From assembly GCA_026545225.1 (NCBI GenBank), contig CM048849.1:26856836-26920835 (forward strand): a DNA stretch of 64,000 nt, in the 5' to 3' direction. Positions 10,001 through 21,120 of this stretch are shown here, one piece after another. Source of the stretch: Cornus controversa. Taxonomy: Eukaryota > Streptophyta > Magnoliopsida > Cornales > Cornaceae. Both the position numbers and the translations under genes were made by a program. Positions within the stretch are counted from its first letter, which is position 1. Each line of letters starts with the position of its first letter. A model generated the notes under the pieces. The model did not search any database, was not told where the DNA came from, and was given only the letters and a program-made list of their open reading frames with translations.

Positions 10001-11531
10001 TTTGATGAATTTGATCCTTTTATTATATTATAGTTTATTTTATTTATTTTTATTCTTATTTCCCCTATTTTCACTTGGTCTTGGCGTTTAGGGGTTGTTT
10101 TGACAGGTTGTCGCATCCAAGTTTGGGGGTGTGCGTGCATTGCCTTCATACACCTTGGTGTGCTCCATTTTCTTGCCACTACTTCTCTGGATTCCTGGTA
10201 TTCTCGTTCTAACCCTTCCTTATGCTTTTATTGAGTGTACATTGAGGACAATGTACAGTTTAAGTTTGGGGATGAGGCGATGCCTTTGATGTGCTTTATT
10301 ACAATATGGGAAAAAATTTTAGAAAATTCTTCTTGTTTTGGGATTTTTGGTTATTTTATTTTCTTAGTTGTTTTATTATTTTCTTTTGTTTTGTTTTTAG
10401 ATAGAATGTTTTAACATTATTCAAGGGATTAATACTTGATGTAGATGCTTAACTTGCAATTCTTGGGTAGGTTTTGAATTTTTGAAAACTGTGCTTTAAA
10501 TTAAGTGGTTTTAATCATGGTTTGCATTGATATGCCTTGGGGTAATTGATTTTAGTTTCCTCACATGCATAGGCACACTAACATAATCTTGTGAGGTATA
10601 AACTTTGGCTCTGAGTTATCAAGTTACATATGCCGGATATTAATTAGTATCTCTTGAGAATGAATACCGAAAATGTATTTTACTTGACTTCAATGAGAAA
10701 AAAAAGAAGAAAGAGAGAGAAAAAAAATGTTATGAATAGGCAAATCAATTTGATTCTTTTCATAAGTAACCGGGCCTCTATGCCTCGAAAAGCACGGAGT
10801 GTTCGCGTCAAAAGTGAAAGGGGGAGAAAAAATGAGCATCGGTTGTCTTGATTTGTAGCCTAACTAATTTGAGTAATTAGGTTCTTCGAGGTGGCTTAAC
10901 ACCTTGTGCCCTAAAGCCATCTAGTTTGGGAGTCACTAACTGAAAGCTTGCTAACTGGATCTTTCAGAAAGTTTAATTGAACAAGACATTGCACAACCAA
11001 TAAAGCAATGAAAAAAAATGAAAAAAAGTTATGTATTCATGTTTGGAAGTATGATTTCAATAAGGGGAGCTAGTGAGTTAAAGGGGTATGTGCCTTAATA
11101 TATTCGGAGCTGTGTTATGCTACATGAGATGACTGCTAGTTCACTTTTCACAAGGGAGCTAGAGTTGGTTGCTTTGAGATATGTTGATGTCAATTATGTG
11201 TGGGGACCATTGCTTTGAATTATAGAATTTGAAAGTTTGAAATTATTTTTGAATGCAAGTTTGTAACAATATATTGTAATCTTCTTCTTAAATTAATGTT
11301 TAAACAGAAATTCTGAATGTTTGTGGGTAACATTTCTGGAAACCCTCACGAGACTATACTCGTCCACTAGGGGGAACCTAGGGGTTTAAAGGCTTGTTGC
11401 ATATGCTAAATGCAATCGTTTCTCCCACGAAACTGGAGTAGGATAGTTTAGTTAGTATTTGTTAGTTTCCTTTGTTTTAGTTTTATTTTATTCTATTTCT
11501 AAGGGACTAACAATGTGTAAGTTTGGGGGTG
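10001..11531 (+). other. 3' untranslated region and PPT of element B
   Basis: This is the sense-strand version of the region at 1-1186 in A. It contains AAGTTTGGGGGTGTG near 10121, TTAAGTTTGGGGATG near 10260 and the true PPT AAGTTTGGGGGTG at 11519-11531, immediately before the 3' LTR. The conserved block of A, D and J lies at about 10750-11010. No protein domain is visible in the short ORFs. Confidence 0.8.
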
Positions 11532-13012
11532 TGATCGACGTTGAATGTTGCGCATTTTAGCTTCTTAACTTGCATATTTTATTCTCTTAGTGATAGATTA
11601 TTTTGTGATTTTAGTTCGTTTTAGTGTTTTCTGTATTTTCAGGGCCTTAATGATTATTTCAGTTAAAACCATGATTTTGGGCTTTTAAAGATGACATCCA
11701 AGAGGGTAGATGAAACCTACATCAAAGGGATCCATTCAACTCCATAACTTAACTCAAATCAGCCTATTGAAGAGGTCCAAGAGAATTACAACTGCTTAAG
11801 AAGGTTACAGGCTTGAAGCCCAATTCTGCACTTAATACAGTTTTAATTTTGTTTTTGAAATGGGACCAGAAGTGTTATTTTTGAGCTTCAAATCGACTTA
11901 ATTTTTGCTTAGGTAAAATGAAATTCGATTCTGGGCACTTTTGTATTTCACAAAAATTATGTGAATCGGACTTCTAGTGGGTCAAAAGTTAGGCCGAACG
12001 TCAGCAGAAAAACCCACATGTTTAGTGCTGCGGGAAAGCCTAATTAATTCCTAATTGGATTAGGACTTTGGTGTATTCTCTTGGTGCATAAAGGGGCGAA
12101 TTGGAGGCTATTTTAGAGAGTCTTAGAGAGCTTTTGGACAGAATTGAAGACATATTTTGCAAAGCTTTGAAGTGAAGAATCATTGGAGAACGAAGTCTTG
12201 CGCGTAATTAATAAAGATGATGCCTTCTTCCTCAACCGTTGAAGCTTCTTCTTCTACCATGAGCGGCTAGTTCATTCACTAGGGTTTTGATGTAAGCCTA
12301 ACTAAGCATCAATAGTTTGATTGTTTTGATTATTAGGGACCTTTATATACATGCATAGATTGTGTAATTTAGAGGATTCTTATTGTAGAATTGAGCTATA
12401 AAAGTCTAATAAATTCAGTTTCAATGATTTCTTATCTTGTCTTAGATATTTAGTTGTTGTTATTAAGATTAATCTCTCTTATTTTCTGTGTTCATGAGAG
12501 CGATTATTACACAATGGTAATCACTGAATATATCATTATACGCTTTGATGAAGTATGCCTAGAGAAGATGGACCATACTGCACCCTAGAGTAGTGTAGCT
12601 AGGCAGATGGCCCATGCCAATCAAAGATAGTCCACGACTTAGCATTAATCATATGTTATCTTTTCTACGGATGAAGGTGAGCTTGTACCCACCGACACCA
12701 CTTATGCATGATATGATTCCCATAGTTAATTTAATTGACTATTGATTGTGACGTTAGTGGTGAAGTCAAATATCCTAAATTTATCTCGTATTTTCTACAC
12801 TCTCTATTTCCTTTTTTTTGTTTTTAATTGCTTTTTAATTAGTTTAAATATAAAAATCAGAATTCTTTTCTTTTAAAATTTAATTAGAATTAATTCCGTA
12901 CTAGCTCATTCAGACCATAATCCCAGAGGTTCGACACCCCTTTCAATAGCCCTATTTTGCAAGGAATTCATTGTATTGTGAAGTGTGGTAATTTTAATTG
13001 ATACACTCACAA
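11532..13012 (+). repeat. 3' LTR of element B (3' tip lost)
   Basis: It starts TGATCGACGTTG directly after the PPT and follows the A/E/L LTR consensus up to TTTTAATTGATAC...CACTCACAACA. There it lacks the usual CACACGAATCA end. Sequence of the chromovirus C integrase (minus strand) starts within about 10 bp. Confidence 0.85.
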
Positions 13013-13017
13013 CACAT

Positions 13018-14218
13018 GTAAAGGACATGTCCTCCTCCACCTCAAGATTTGTCCAATCTAACACATGTGAAGGATCTAGCTCATACTTCCTCAACATCGA
13101 AGCGTAGAAAGTATTGTGCACACTTGACAACTGCGGTGGCAATGCCAAGTGGTATGCAACATCACCCACTCGATCTAATATCTCAAATGGACCAATAAAC
13201 CATGGGGCTAGCTTCCCGGTACGCCTAAACCTCATTAAGCCCCGTCATGGCGAGACCATCAAGAAAACATAGTCCCCCACCTCAAATGCTAAGGGCCTCT
13301 GCCTTCTATCGGCATAGCTTTTCTACTGACTCTGAGTCATAAGCAAACTCTACCGTATGATCTTTATCTTCTTTGTGGTCTATCTGACTATATCAGGCCC
13401 CAAAGCCACTATCTCACCAACCTCTATCCAACAAAACGGTGACCTGCAAGGTCTACCATACAAAGCCTCAAATGGAGCCATCGTAATACTAGTTTGACAG
13501 CTATTGTTGTATGCAAACTCCACCAATGGAAGGTGATCCTCCCAACTACCTCGAAAATCAGTGCACATGCTCTAATCATATCCTCCAAAATCTGAATGGT
13601 ACACTCTAACTAACCATTTGTCTGAGGATGGAAAGCCGTACTGAAATAGAGGTCCGTATCAAGTACAACCTAAAAATTCTACCAAAACTGTGATATGAAT
13701 CTCGGATCTCTATCAGACATAATGGAAACTGCCACTCCGTGCAGTCTCAAAATCTGATCAATGTACAGCCGACTAAGAGTATCCACATCGTCAGTCACTC
13801 AAATCGGAAGAAAATGAGCCACTTTGGTCAACCATCCATGATGACCCAAACTGCGTCGTGATTCTTCCTTGTCCTAAATAACCCCGTCACAAAATCTATA
13901 ATGACGTGCTCCCACTTCCATATAACTACCAGTAATGGTTGTAACAAACCTGTCAGCCTCTAATGTTCATCCTTCACTTGTTGACAAGTGAGGCACCTCA
14001 CCACAAATCGTGCAACATTCTTTTTTAAGCCCTTCCACCAATACTATCTACGAAGATTGTAGTACATCTTGGCACTACCGAGATGTACTATAAGTCTACA
14101 GCTGAAACTCCCTCAGAACCTCATCTCTACAAGCCAATGGAACAATCATCCTGCCTCTGAACCTCAAACCTCCGTCTGAATGAACAACCCAATCCTCAAC
14201 TGCTTCACCACCCATAAT
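13018..14218 (-). pseudogene. pol: Integrase of chromovirus C, decayed, chromodomain lost
   Basis: Scattered frames give CLTCQQVKDEH (zinc-binding region), RKNHDAVWVI of the catalytic core, EDHLPLVEFAYNNS, MAPFEALYGRPCRSP, and then the C-terminal GKLAPWFIGPFEILDRVGDVAY..LPPQLSSVHNTF...LRKYELDPSHVL. It breaks off in EEDMSFT, where the related H integrase continues into a chromodomain. Integrase inserts element cDNA into chromosomes. This copy is full of stops. Confidence 0.8.
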
Positions 14219-17013
14219 CTAAGTGCGAATGCTCTCTAACTCACTGTCGTGTTCCTGCTCCTTAACCACCCTACTCACTAGAATCGGCTCTTCTATGAGT
14301 GTGAACAAAGTGGCCTGTCCATCATTCTCACTTAAGCACAATCTCATTTTTGAGATGTTTTCCATCATCTTCCACTCACGGATAGCAATACTAGCCAAAC
14401 TGCCATGCAATTTCTGGCTCAATGCATCGGTAACCATATTAGCCTTCCCTGGTGATTCGTGTGTGAGTGTGACTCAAAAATATATCAATTAAAAATTTCC
14501 ACACTTCGCAATAGAACGAATTCCTTGCAGAATAGGGCTCTCGAAAGGGGTATCGTACCTCAGGGATTATGGTCTGATGAGTTGGAATACGGAATTAATT
14601 CTAATTAAATTTACAAGAAAGGAATTCTGATTTTTAAACTAAATTAATTAAAAAGTAAAATAAAATAAATCAAAGATAAATAAGATAGTGAAGATAATAT
14701 GAGAGAAATCTAGGGTGTTTGACTTCACCACTAACTCCACAATCAATGGTCAATTCAATCAACTATAGGGGAATTACATCATGCATAAGTGGTGTTGGTG
14801 GCCACAAGCTCACCTTCATCCGTCAAGAAGATAACATATGATTAAGGTTAAGCCATGGACTATCTTCGATTGACATGGGCCATCTGCCTAACTACTCTAA
14901 TCTAGGGTGCAGTATGGTTCATCTTCTCTAGGCATAATCCATCAAAGCTCATAACAATATATTCAGTGATTACCATTGTGTAATAATCTCTCTCATAATC
15001 ACAGAAAACAAGAGGGATTGAGTTCAATAACAACAACTAAATATCTAAGACAAGATAAGAAATCATTGAGATTGAATTTATAAGACTTTTATTCCTCAAT
15101 TCTATAATAAGAATCCTCTGAATTACACAATCTATGCATGTATATAAAGGTCCCCAATAATTAAAATAATCAAACCATTGATGCTTTGTTAGGGCTACAT
15201 CAAAACCCTAGTGGATGAACTAGCCGCTCATGGTAGAAGAAGAAGCCTCGAATATGTTTATGTTCTCTTCTCAGCCCTCTCAGACCCTCCAAGCTCTGTT
15301 CTCTCTGTCTCTAATCTCTCCCCCCAATTAGCCTCCAAGTCTTCACTTTATTCCCCAAGATAATACACCAAAGTCCTAATCCAATTAGGAATAAATTAGG
15401 GTTTCCCGCAGCACTAATCAGGTGGGTTTTTTCTGCTGACTTCGGCCCAACTTTTGGCCCACTAGAAGTCCGATTCACGGAATTTTTGTGAAATACAAAA
15501 GTGTGCAGAATCAAATTTCGTTCAAAAATTGGAAATTATGTCAATTTGAGGCTCAGAAATAAGACTTCTGGTCCATTTTCCAAAATGGGATTAAGACTGT
15601 ATTATGCGCAGATTTGGGCTTCAGGCCCGAAACCTTCTTAAGCAGCTGTAATTCTCTTGGACCTCTTCCTTGGCTGATTTGAGTTGAAATAAATGGTTGA
15701 GTGAATCTCCTTGATGTAGGCTTCATCTCACCATCTTGGATGTCTTCCTTAAAAGCCTAAAATCCTGGTTTTAACTGAAATAATCATTAAGGCCCTGAAA
15801 ATATAGAAAACACTAAAACAAAGTAAAATCATAAAATAATCTATCACTAAGAGAATAAAATACATAAGTTAAGAGACTAGAATGCGTAACATTCAACGCC
15901 TATCACCTGGGTGATACTGAAGATCAAAATTGTAGTCTTCCATGTATTCAACCCATCTCCTCTACCTGATATTCAAATCCTTTTGTGTAAAAAGGTACTT
16001 CAAACTCTTTTGATTAGAGAAAACCTCAAACTTCTCTCCGTAGAGATAATACCTCCACATTTTCAAAGCAAAAATCACAGCCGCCAACTCCAATTCATGA
16101 GTCGGGTAATTTTGCTCGTGGATCTTTAACTGTCATGAACCATATGCAACAACCCTCTCGATCTGCATCAACACACATCCCAAACCATCTCATGAAGCAT
16201 CACAGTAGATGACATAACCCAAATCGCACTCGGGAATAATCAAGATTGGAGCACTAGTCAATCTACGCTTCAATTCCATAAAGGAATGCTCGCAAGCCTC
16301 GTTCCACTCAAACTTAACTCCTTTACGAGTAAGCTTGGTCATCAATGCTGCTAACTTTGAGAAGTCTTTAACGAAATACTGGTAATATCCTGCCAACCCC
16401 AAGAAGTTACGTATCTCAAATACATTCTTAGGCCTCTCCCAATCCATTACCGCTTCTATCTTAGAAGGGTCTACCGATACTTTTCCATCCGACACCACGT
16501 GTCCTAGGAATTTCACCTCCGTTAGCCAAAATTTACATTTTTCAAATTTGGCATACAAACAGTGCTCTCTCAATGTCTACAACACTGTCCTCAAGTGGAT
16601 CTCATGCTCCTCTATAGAAGAAGAATACACAAGAACGTCATCCATGAAGACTCCCACAAACCTATCCAAGTACACCCTGAATATCCGATTCATCAAATCC
16701 ATGAACATTGCAGGTGCATTCGTCAATCCAAATTGCATCACTAGAAACTCGTAGTGGCCATATCTAGTACGAAAGGCTGTCTTCAAAATATCCTCTTCCC
16801 TTACGCTCAACTGGTAATACCCCGACTTCAAGTTGATCTTCGAAAAATAAGTCAAACCCTTAAGCTGATCAAACAAGTCATCTATCCTTGGCAAAGGATA
16901 CTTGTTCTTAATCATTACTTGGTTCAACTTACGGTAGTCTATGCATAACCGTAAAGATCCATCTTTTTTTTTAGAAAATGTAACCGGAGATCCCCATGGT
17001 GATGTACTAGGTC
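14219..17013 (-). pseudogene. pol: Reverse transcriptase and RNase H of chromovirus C, split by a solo LTR
   Basis: Reverse transcriptase (about 16980-16190) shows [28 protein letters not shown] and the catalytic FMDDVLVYS, then KFLGHVV and [15 protein letters not shown]. RNase H follows ([19 protein letters not shown]) and reads into DYNFDLQYHPG at 15906. It resumes at 14452 with GKANMVTDALSQ after removal of the solo LTR. Nonsense codons occur after HLRTVL (about 16575) and after YCDAS (about 16190). The domain order and the HPGKAN join are those of gypsy pol. Confidence 0.88.
14453..15905 (-). repeat. Solo Athila-type LTR L with perfect 5-bp TSD
   Basis: TGATTCGTGTGTG... to ...AACGCCTATCA, 1453 bp, homologous to the LTR of A. 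It is flanked on both sides by CCTGG (14448-14452 and 15906-15910). Excising the LTR and one CCTGG restores the chromovirus reading HPGKAN. This is the expected product of LTR-LTR recombination of a full element that inserted into C. Confidence 0.96.
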
Positions 17014-17760
17014 CTACAAATCCCTTATCCGATAATTCTTGTAATTAATCTTTAACTTTATTAACTCTGTTGGAGCCATTTCATACGGTGCCATAGAGAT
17101 AGGCATGGTACCAGGAGCCAAATCAATGCTAAACATAACATCGCTCATCGGAGGTAACTCTGTCAAGTCCCCCGGAAACACACCCACAAACTCACTAACC
17201 ACCGGTGAAAATTCTCCACTAGTCACAATCTCATCCTCCTCGGCTAATAAGCTAGCTAGGAAATATCCAACCCCGTCCCATACACGTGAACTAAGCAAAG
17301 ACGGAATGTAAAAATCATCCCACTCTCCCACAAAGTGAAAGCAATCACCCTCAAGTGTGCACATTGTCACTCTCCTACGGAGATAATCAATCGTGGCTCT
17401 AAATGAAGATAGCCAATCCATACCTAAAATGACATCAAAAGTGGGCATATCTAGTAGTACAAAGTCGAACACTAGTCGACGCTCGGCAACCTCGATCTCG
17501 CACAACCGACATACTCTATCTAGGGTAACCCTACCCCCAACTAGCGTATCAATGAACAATGGTGACTCTAGTGATTACACCCTCAGCCCCAAGGCACAAG
17601 CAAATGCAACATATTTGAATAAATGCAATGCACCTGAATCTATCAACACCCTAGCCTACGAGCTAGAAATCAGAAAAATACCTCTAACCACTGATGGCCC
17701 TGGTATGTCCTCTGCTAGAGTGAGTGGGAAAACACAACCCTATATCTACTAACCCTGCTG
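17014..17760 (-). pseudogene. pol: Protease region of chromovirus C
   Basis: The frame reads DIPGPSVVRG, then ARVLIDSGALH with the DSG active site near 17650, then RVTLDRVCRLCEIEVAERRLVFDFVLLD and FDVILGMDWLSS. It continues into the linker before the reverse transcriptase (PPMSDVMFSIDLAPGTMPIS). Two in-frame stops interrupt it, one before ARVLI and one before SLESP. The family cleaves Gag-Pol. The same segment is found in H (31853-32204) and F (43745-44314). Confidence 0.85.
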
Positions 17761-17999
17761 GCCAATCCCCAATAAACCTAACTATCTGAGATTCATGAAC
17801 TGACTGTGCTGGTTGAGGCTGTGGTAATACCCTAAAGCCAGACTGAACCATAATTGTCTGCCCAGATCTCTGCTGAGTCCTTGTACCACTAGGTGCCCCC
17901 TGTCTTATGGGTAGTTAGCCCTCAAGTGTACAGGTTACTTATAATAGAAGCACACCCTTTACCTAATTGTCCTTGCATGCACTGATGCCATTGCATTTT

Positions 18000-18898
18000 C
18001 CTGTGGGTAATCCTGCTGAAATGGCCAACATGTTGGCAATTAAAGCACACCACCGAAGATTGTAAGGATCCGATAGGTAAGGCCAATGAAGGTACTAGGT
18101 GAGCTTGCCGCTGTACCCAAAAACAAGACTTGCCTTCCCTGTGCCTCTTCCATCCCTGGCTACCCGAATATGCCCCGCACTCTTCACTTGCTATTTAGAG
18201 TCCCATATCCTTTGGGTGTCTCTGTCATCCTCTTCTGCTACTAAGGCTCTGTCAACCACCTCATTGTAGGTTCTCAAACCTAGAATGGATACCCTCTTTT
18301 TGAGAGAGGTTTTTAGTCCCCTTATGAACCTTTTCATTTTCATCTCTTCATTCATCACCATCTCCAGGGCAAAATGAGCCAATGATGTGAAATTGGTCTC
18401 ATACCCCATCACATCTAAGTCCCCTTGGACTAGATCTATGAACTCTTGCCTCATATGATCCCTCACCAAAGTTGGAAAGAACTTCTTGAAAAATAACCTC
18501 TTAAAGGTTTCTCAATCCATGTTCTCGGTATTGTGGACATTCCTGATTAATTGTCACCACCAATCCACTTCCCCTTGTAAGTGATGCACCACCACTCCCA
18601 CTTTCAAATTCTCATCAATTGTAAGAGCAACCATGAGTTTATGTGTTTGATCATTCCAACTTTCTGCCACTAGTGGATCATGCACACCATCAAAGGTGGG
18701 CGGCTGAAATTTCACATATTCCTTCATTTCCACCATTTTGTGGCTCAAGGCAACCCTAGGCAATGCCAGAACCTCCTCTTCACTGGCTTCTCTGGCCATT
18801 CTCCTCATAGTGTTTGCCATGTCATGCATAAATTGTGATCCTTTTGTTGGCTCCTGAGTATTATCAGCGCTTATGTCTCGCACTCTTCTTGGAGGCAT
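18000..18898 (-). pseudogene. gag: Gag of chromovirus C, frameshifted
   Basis: It begins MPPRRVRDISADN at 18898, a typical chromovirus gag start. It continues with FQPPTFDGVHDPLVAESW and LQGEVDWW, shifts frame, then FIDLVQGDLDVMGYETNFTSLAHFA and FIRGLKTSLKKRVSILGL. A zinc knuckle remnant CFNCQHVGHFSRI near 18040 keeps C-X2-C-X4-H but has lost the fourth ligand. Gag assembles the particle. Frameshifts near 18550 and 18190 make it a pseudogene. Confidence 0.85.
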
Positions 18899-19142
18899 TT
18901 TGCAATATGCACAACAAAAAAATTTTAAAGTCCAAGTAAGTTACACTTCTTACATATAGCCATCATGCTTACACACGCCATGTCAATTTAATCCATAAAG
19001 AAATGTTAAGAAAGTGTAAGCATAAATTAAGTTCCATATAAGCAATTTCAACTTAAAGTCCAAACCCTTACGTTAGTCCAGCCTTCTCAAATTCACACGT
19101 GATATAACCATCACCCGTCACCCCAAGATATTCTAACCTAGA

Positions 19143-19300
19143 GCTCTGATACCATTCTGTCATGCTCTGAAATCCAAACTGCCAGGACTCCCCTAGATCG
19201 ACCTGAATCTCGAGTGTGAACCTATTCACTCAACCCTATGAGCGACCTTAACAACCCACATGTGATAGTACCAAGCTCTGATACCACGTTGTCACGCCCC
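19143..19300 (-). other. Duplicated PBS plus LTR tail of chromovirus C
   Basis: GCTCTGATACCA, complementary to the initiator tRNA-Met PBS, occurs at 19143-19154 and again at 19275-19286. Each is followed 3 bp later by an LTR edge (TGTCATGCTCTG at 19158, TGTCACGCCCC at 19290). The two modules are exactly 132 bp apart. Element F has the same arrangement at 45673-45830. Confidence 0.85.
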
Positions 19301-19371
19301 AATTCCTGACTCTCGAAAACCGAGGGTGAACAATAGATGTTCTACCTGGTTCACGTTCGTAAATTGCTAAG
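19158..19371 (-). repeat. 3' end of the C 5' LTR, left of E
   Basis: This is the PBS-proximal end of the LTR. It is cut at 19371 by insertion of E and resumes at 29872. The flanking 5-mers are CTAAG and CCAAG, a TSD with one transition. Confidence 0.8.
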
Positions 19372-20802
19372 TGATAGGCGTTGAATGTTACGCATTCTAG
19401 CCTCTTAACTTACGTATTTTATTCTCTTAGTGATAGATTATTTTATTATTTTACTTTGTTTTAGTATTTTCTGTATTTTCAGGGCCTTAATGATTATTTT
19501 AGTTAAAACCGTGACTTTGGGCTTTTAAAGATGATATGCAAGATGGTTAGATGAAGCCTACATCAAAGGGATCCATTCAAATATATATTTCAACTCAAAT
19601 CAGCCCAAGAAAGAGGTTCAAGAGAATTACAGCTGCTTAAGAAGGTTTCGGGCCTGAAGCCCAAATCTGCGCATAATACAGTCTTAATCCCATTTTAGAA
19701 AACAGACAAGAAGTATTATTTTTGAGCCTAAAATTGACTTAATTTACGTGGGGTTGAACGGAATTCGATTCTACACACTTTTGTATTTCACAGAAATTCC
19801 GTGAATCAGACTTGTAGTGGGTCAAAAGTTGGGCCGAACGTCAGCAGGAAATACCCACCTGATTAGTGCTGCGGGAAAACCTAATTAATTCCTAATTGGA
19901 TTAAGACTTTGATGTATTCTCTTGGCTATTTAAAGTGACAAATTGGGGCTGTATGAAAAGGCTTGGCAGAAGCTTTGAAGAGCTTTTGGAGTGGAAAATC
20001 ATTGGAGAACAAGGCATATCATGAGCGGCTAGTTCAGCCACCAGGGTTTTGATGTAGCCCTAACTAAACATCACTGGTTTGATTGTTCTAATTATTGGGG
20101 ATTTTTGTATTCATTCATAGATTATGTAATTTAGAAGATTCTTATTATAGAATTGAGCAATAAAAGTCTTATAAATTCAGTTTCAATGATTTCTTATCTT
20201 GTCTTAGATATTTGATTGTTGTTATTGAACTCGTCCCTCTTATTTTCTGTGATCATGAGAGTGATTATTACACAATAGTTTTCGCTAAATATATCATTAA
20301 AAGCTTTGATGGATTATGCCTAGAGAAGATGAACCATACTACACCCTAGATTAGAGTAGTTAGGCAGATGGCCCATGCCAATCGAAAGCAGTCCATGACT
20401 TAGCCTTAATCATATGTTATCTTCTTGACGGATGGAGGTGAGCTTGTAGCCATCGACACCACTTATGCATGATATAATTCCCCATAGTTAGTTCAATTGA
20501 CCATTGATTGTGAAGTTAGTGGTGAAATCAATTACCCTAGACTTATCTTATATTTTCTACACTCCTTAGTTTTTCTTGCTTTTGTTCAATTGCTTCATTA
20601 GTTAATTTAGATATAAAAATTAGCATCTTATTTCTTTTAAATTTAATTAGAATTAGTCCTAACAATTCAACTCAGTCAGACCACAATCCCTGAGGTTCGA
20701 CACCCCTTTCGATAGCCCTATTCTGCAAGGAATTCATTCTATTGCGAAGTGTGAAAAATTTTAATTGATATAATTTTTTGAGTCACACTCACAGACGAAT
20801 CA
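19372..20802 (+). repeat. 5' LTR of element E
   Basis: TGATAGGCGTTG... to ...CAGACGAATCA. The downstream half is nearly identical to the 3' LTR at 28440-29871, while the upstream 450 bp differ at many sites. That could reflect uneven decay or gene conversion. Confidence 0.95.
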
Positions 20803-20807
20803 ATTTT

Positions 20808-20825
20808 TGGCGCCGTTGCCGGGGA
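20808..20825 (+). other. Primer-binding site of element E (tRNA-Asp)
   Basis: TGGCGCCGTTGCCGGGGA is a perfect 18-base complement of the plant tRNA-Asp 3' end, 5 bp after the LTR. The leader from 20826 to 21120 is very T-rich and has no ORF. Confidence 0.95.
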
Positions 20826-21120
20826 CTGTCTATTTGATTGTTTGGATTTTTAGAATTAGTTTTAATTGGATTTTTAGTTTAGGAATTTTTTTTATTTTTT
20901 ATTTTTATGTTACTTGATTTTTTTTCTCTTTTTATTTATTTATTTTTTCTTTTGTAGTACTAATTTGTTTTGTTTTATTTTTTTTATTATTTGTTTTTTT
21001 TTAGTTTAGAATTTTTATTTTTGCTACTAATCTAATTTATTTTATTTTGTTTATTTATTTATTTTTTTTTGATACTTCAATCACCATACCATTGAGCAAG
21101 AGGAAGAGATTATTTACACC

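Larger units (their letters stand above)
9608..13012 (+). mobile_element. Athila-like element B, gag-pol entirely deleted
   Basis: A 5' LTR fragment (9608 to about 10000) is fused directly to the 3' untranslated region (about 10001-11518). A PPT and a nearly complete 3' LTR ending near 13012 follow. The rest of the 5' LTR, the PBS and all genes are gone. The last few bases of the 3' LTR are also missing, and sequence of chromovirus C begins at once. No matching target-site duplication was found, which fits later deletion at both edges. Confidence 0.8.

Noticed and set aside
20808..20825. tRNA-Asp-like 18-mers considered as tRNA gene fragments.
   Set aside because: Only the 3' 18 bases match, directly beside LTR edges, which is the definition of a primer-binding site.
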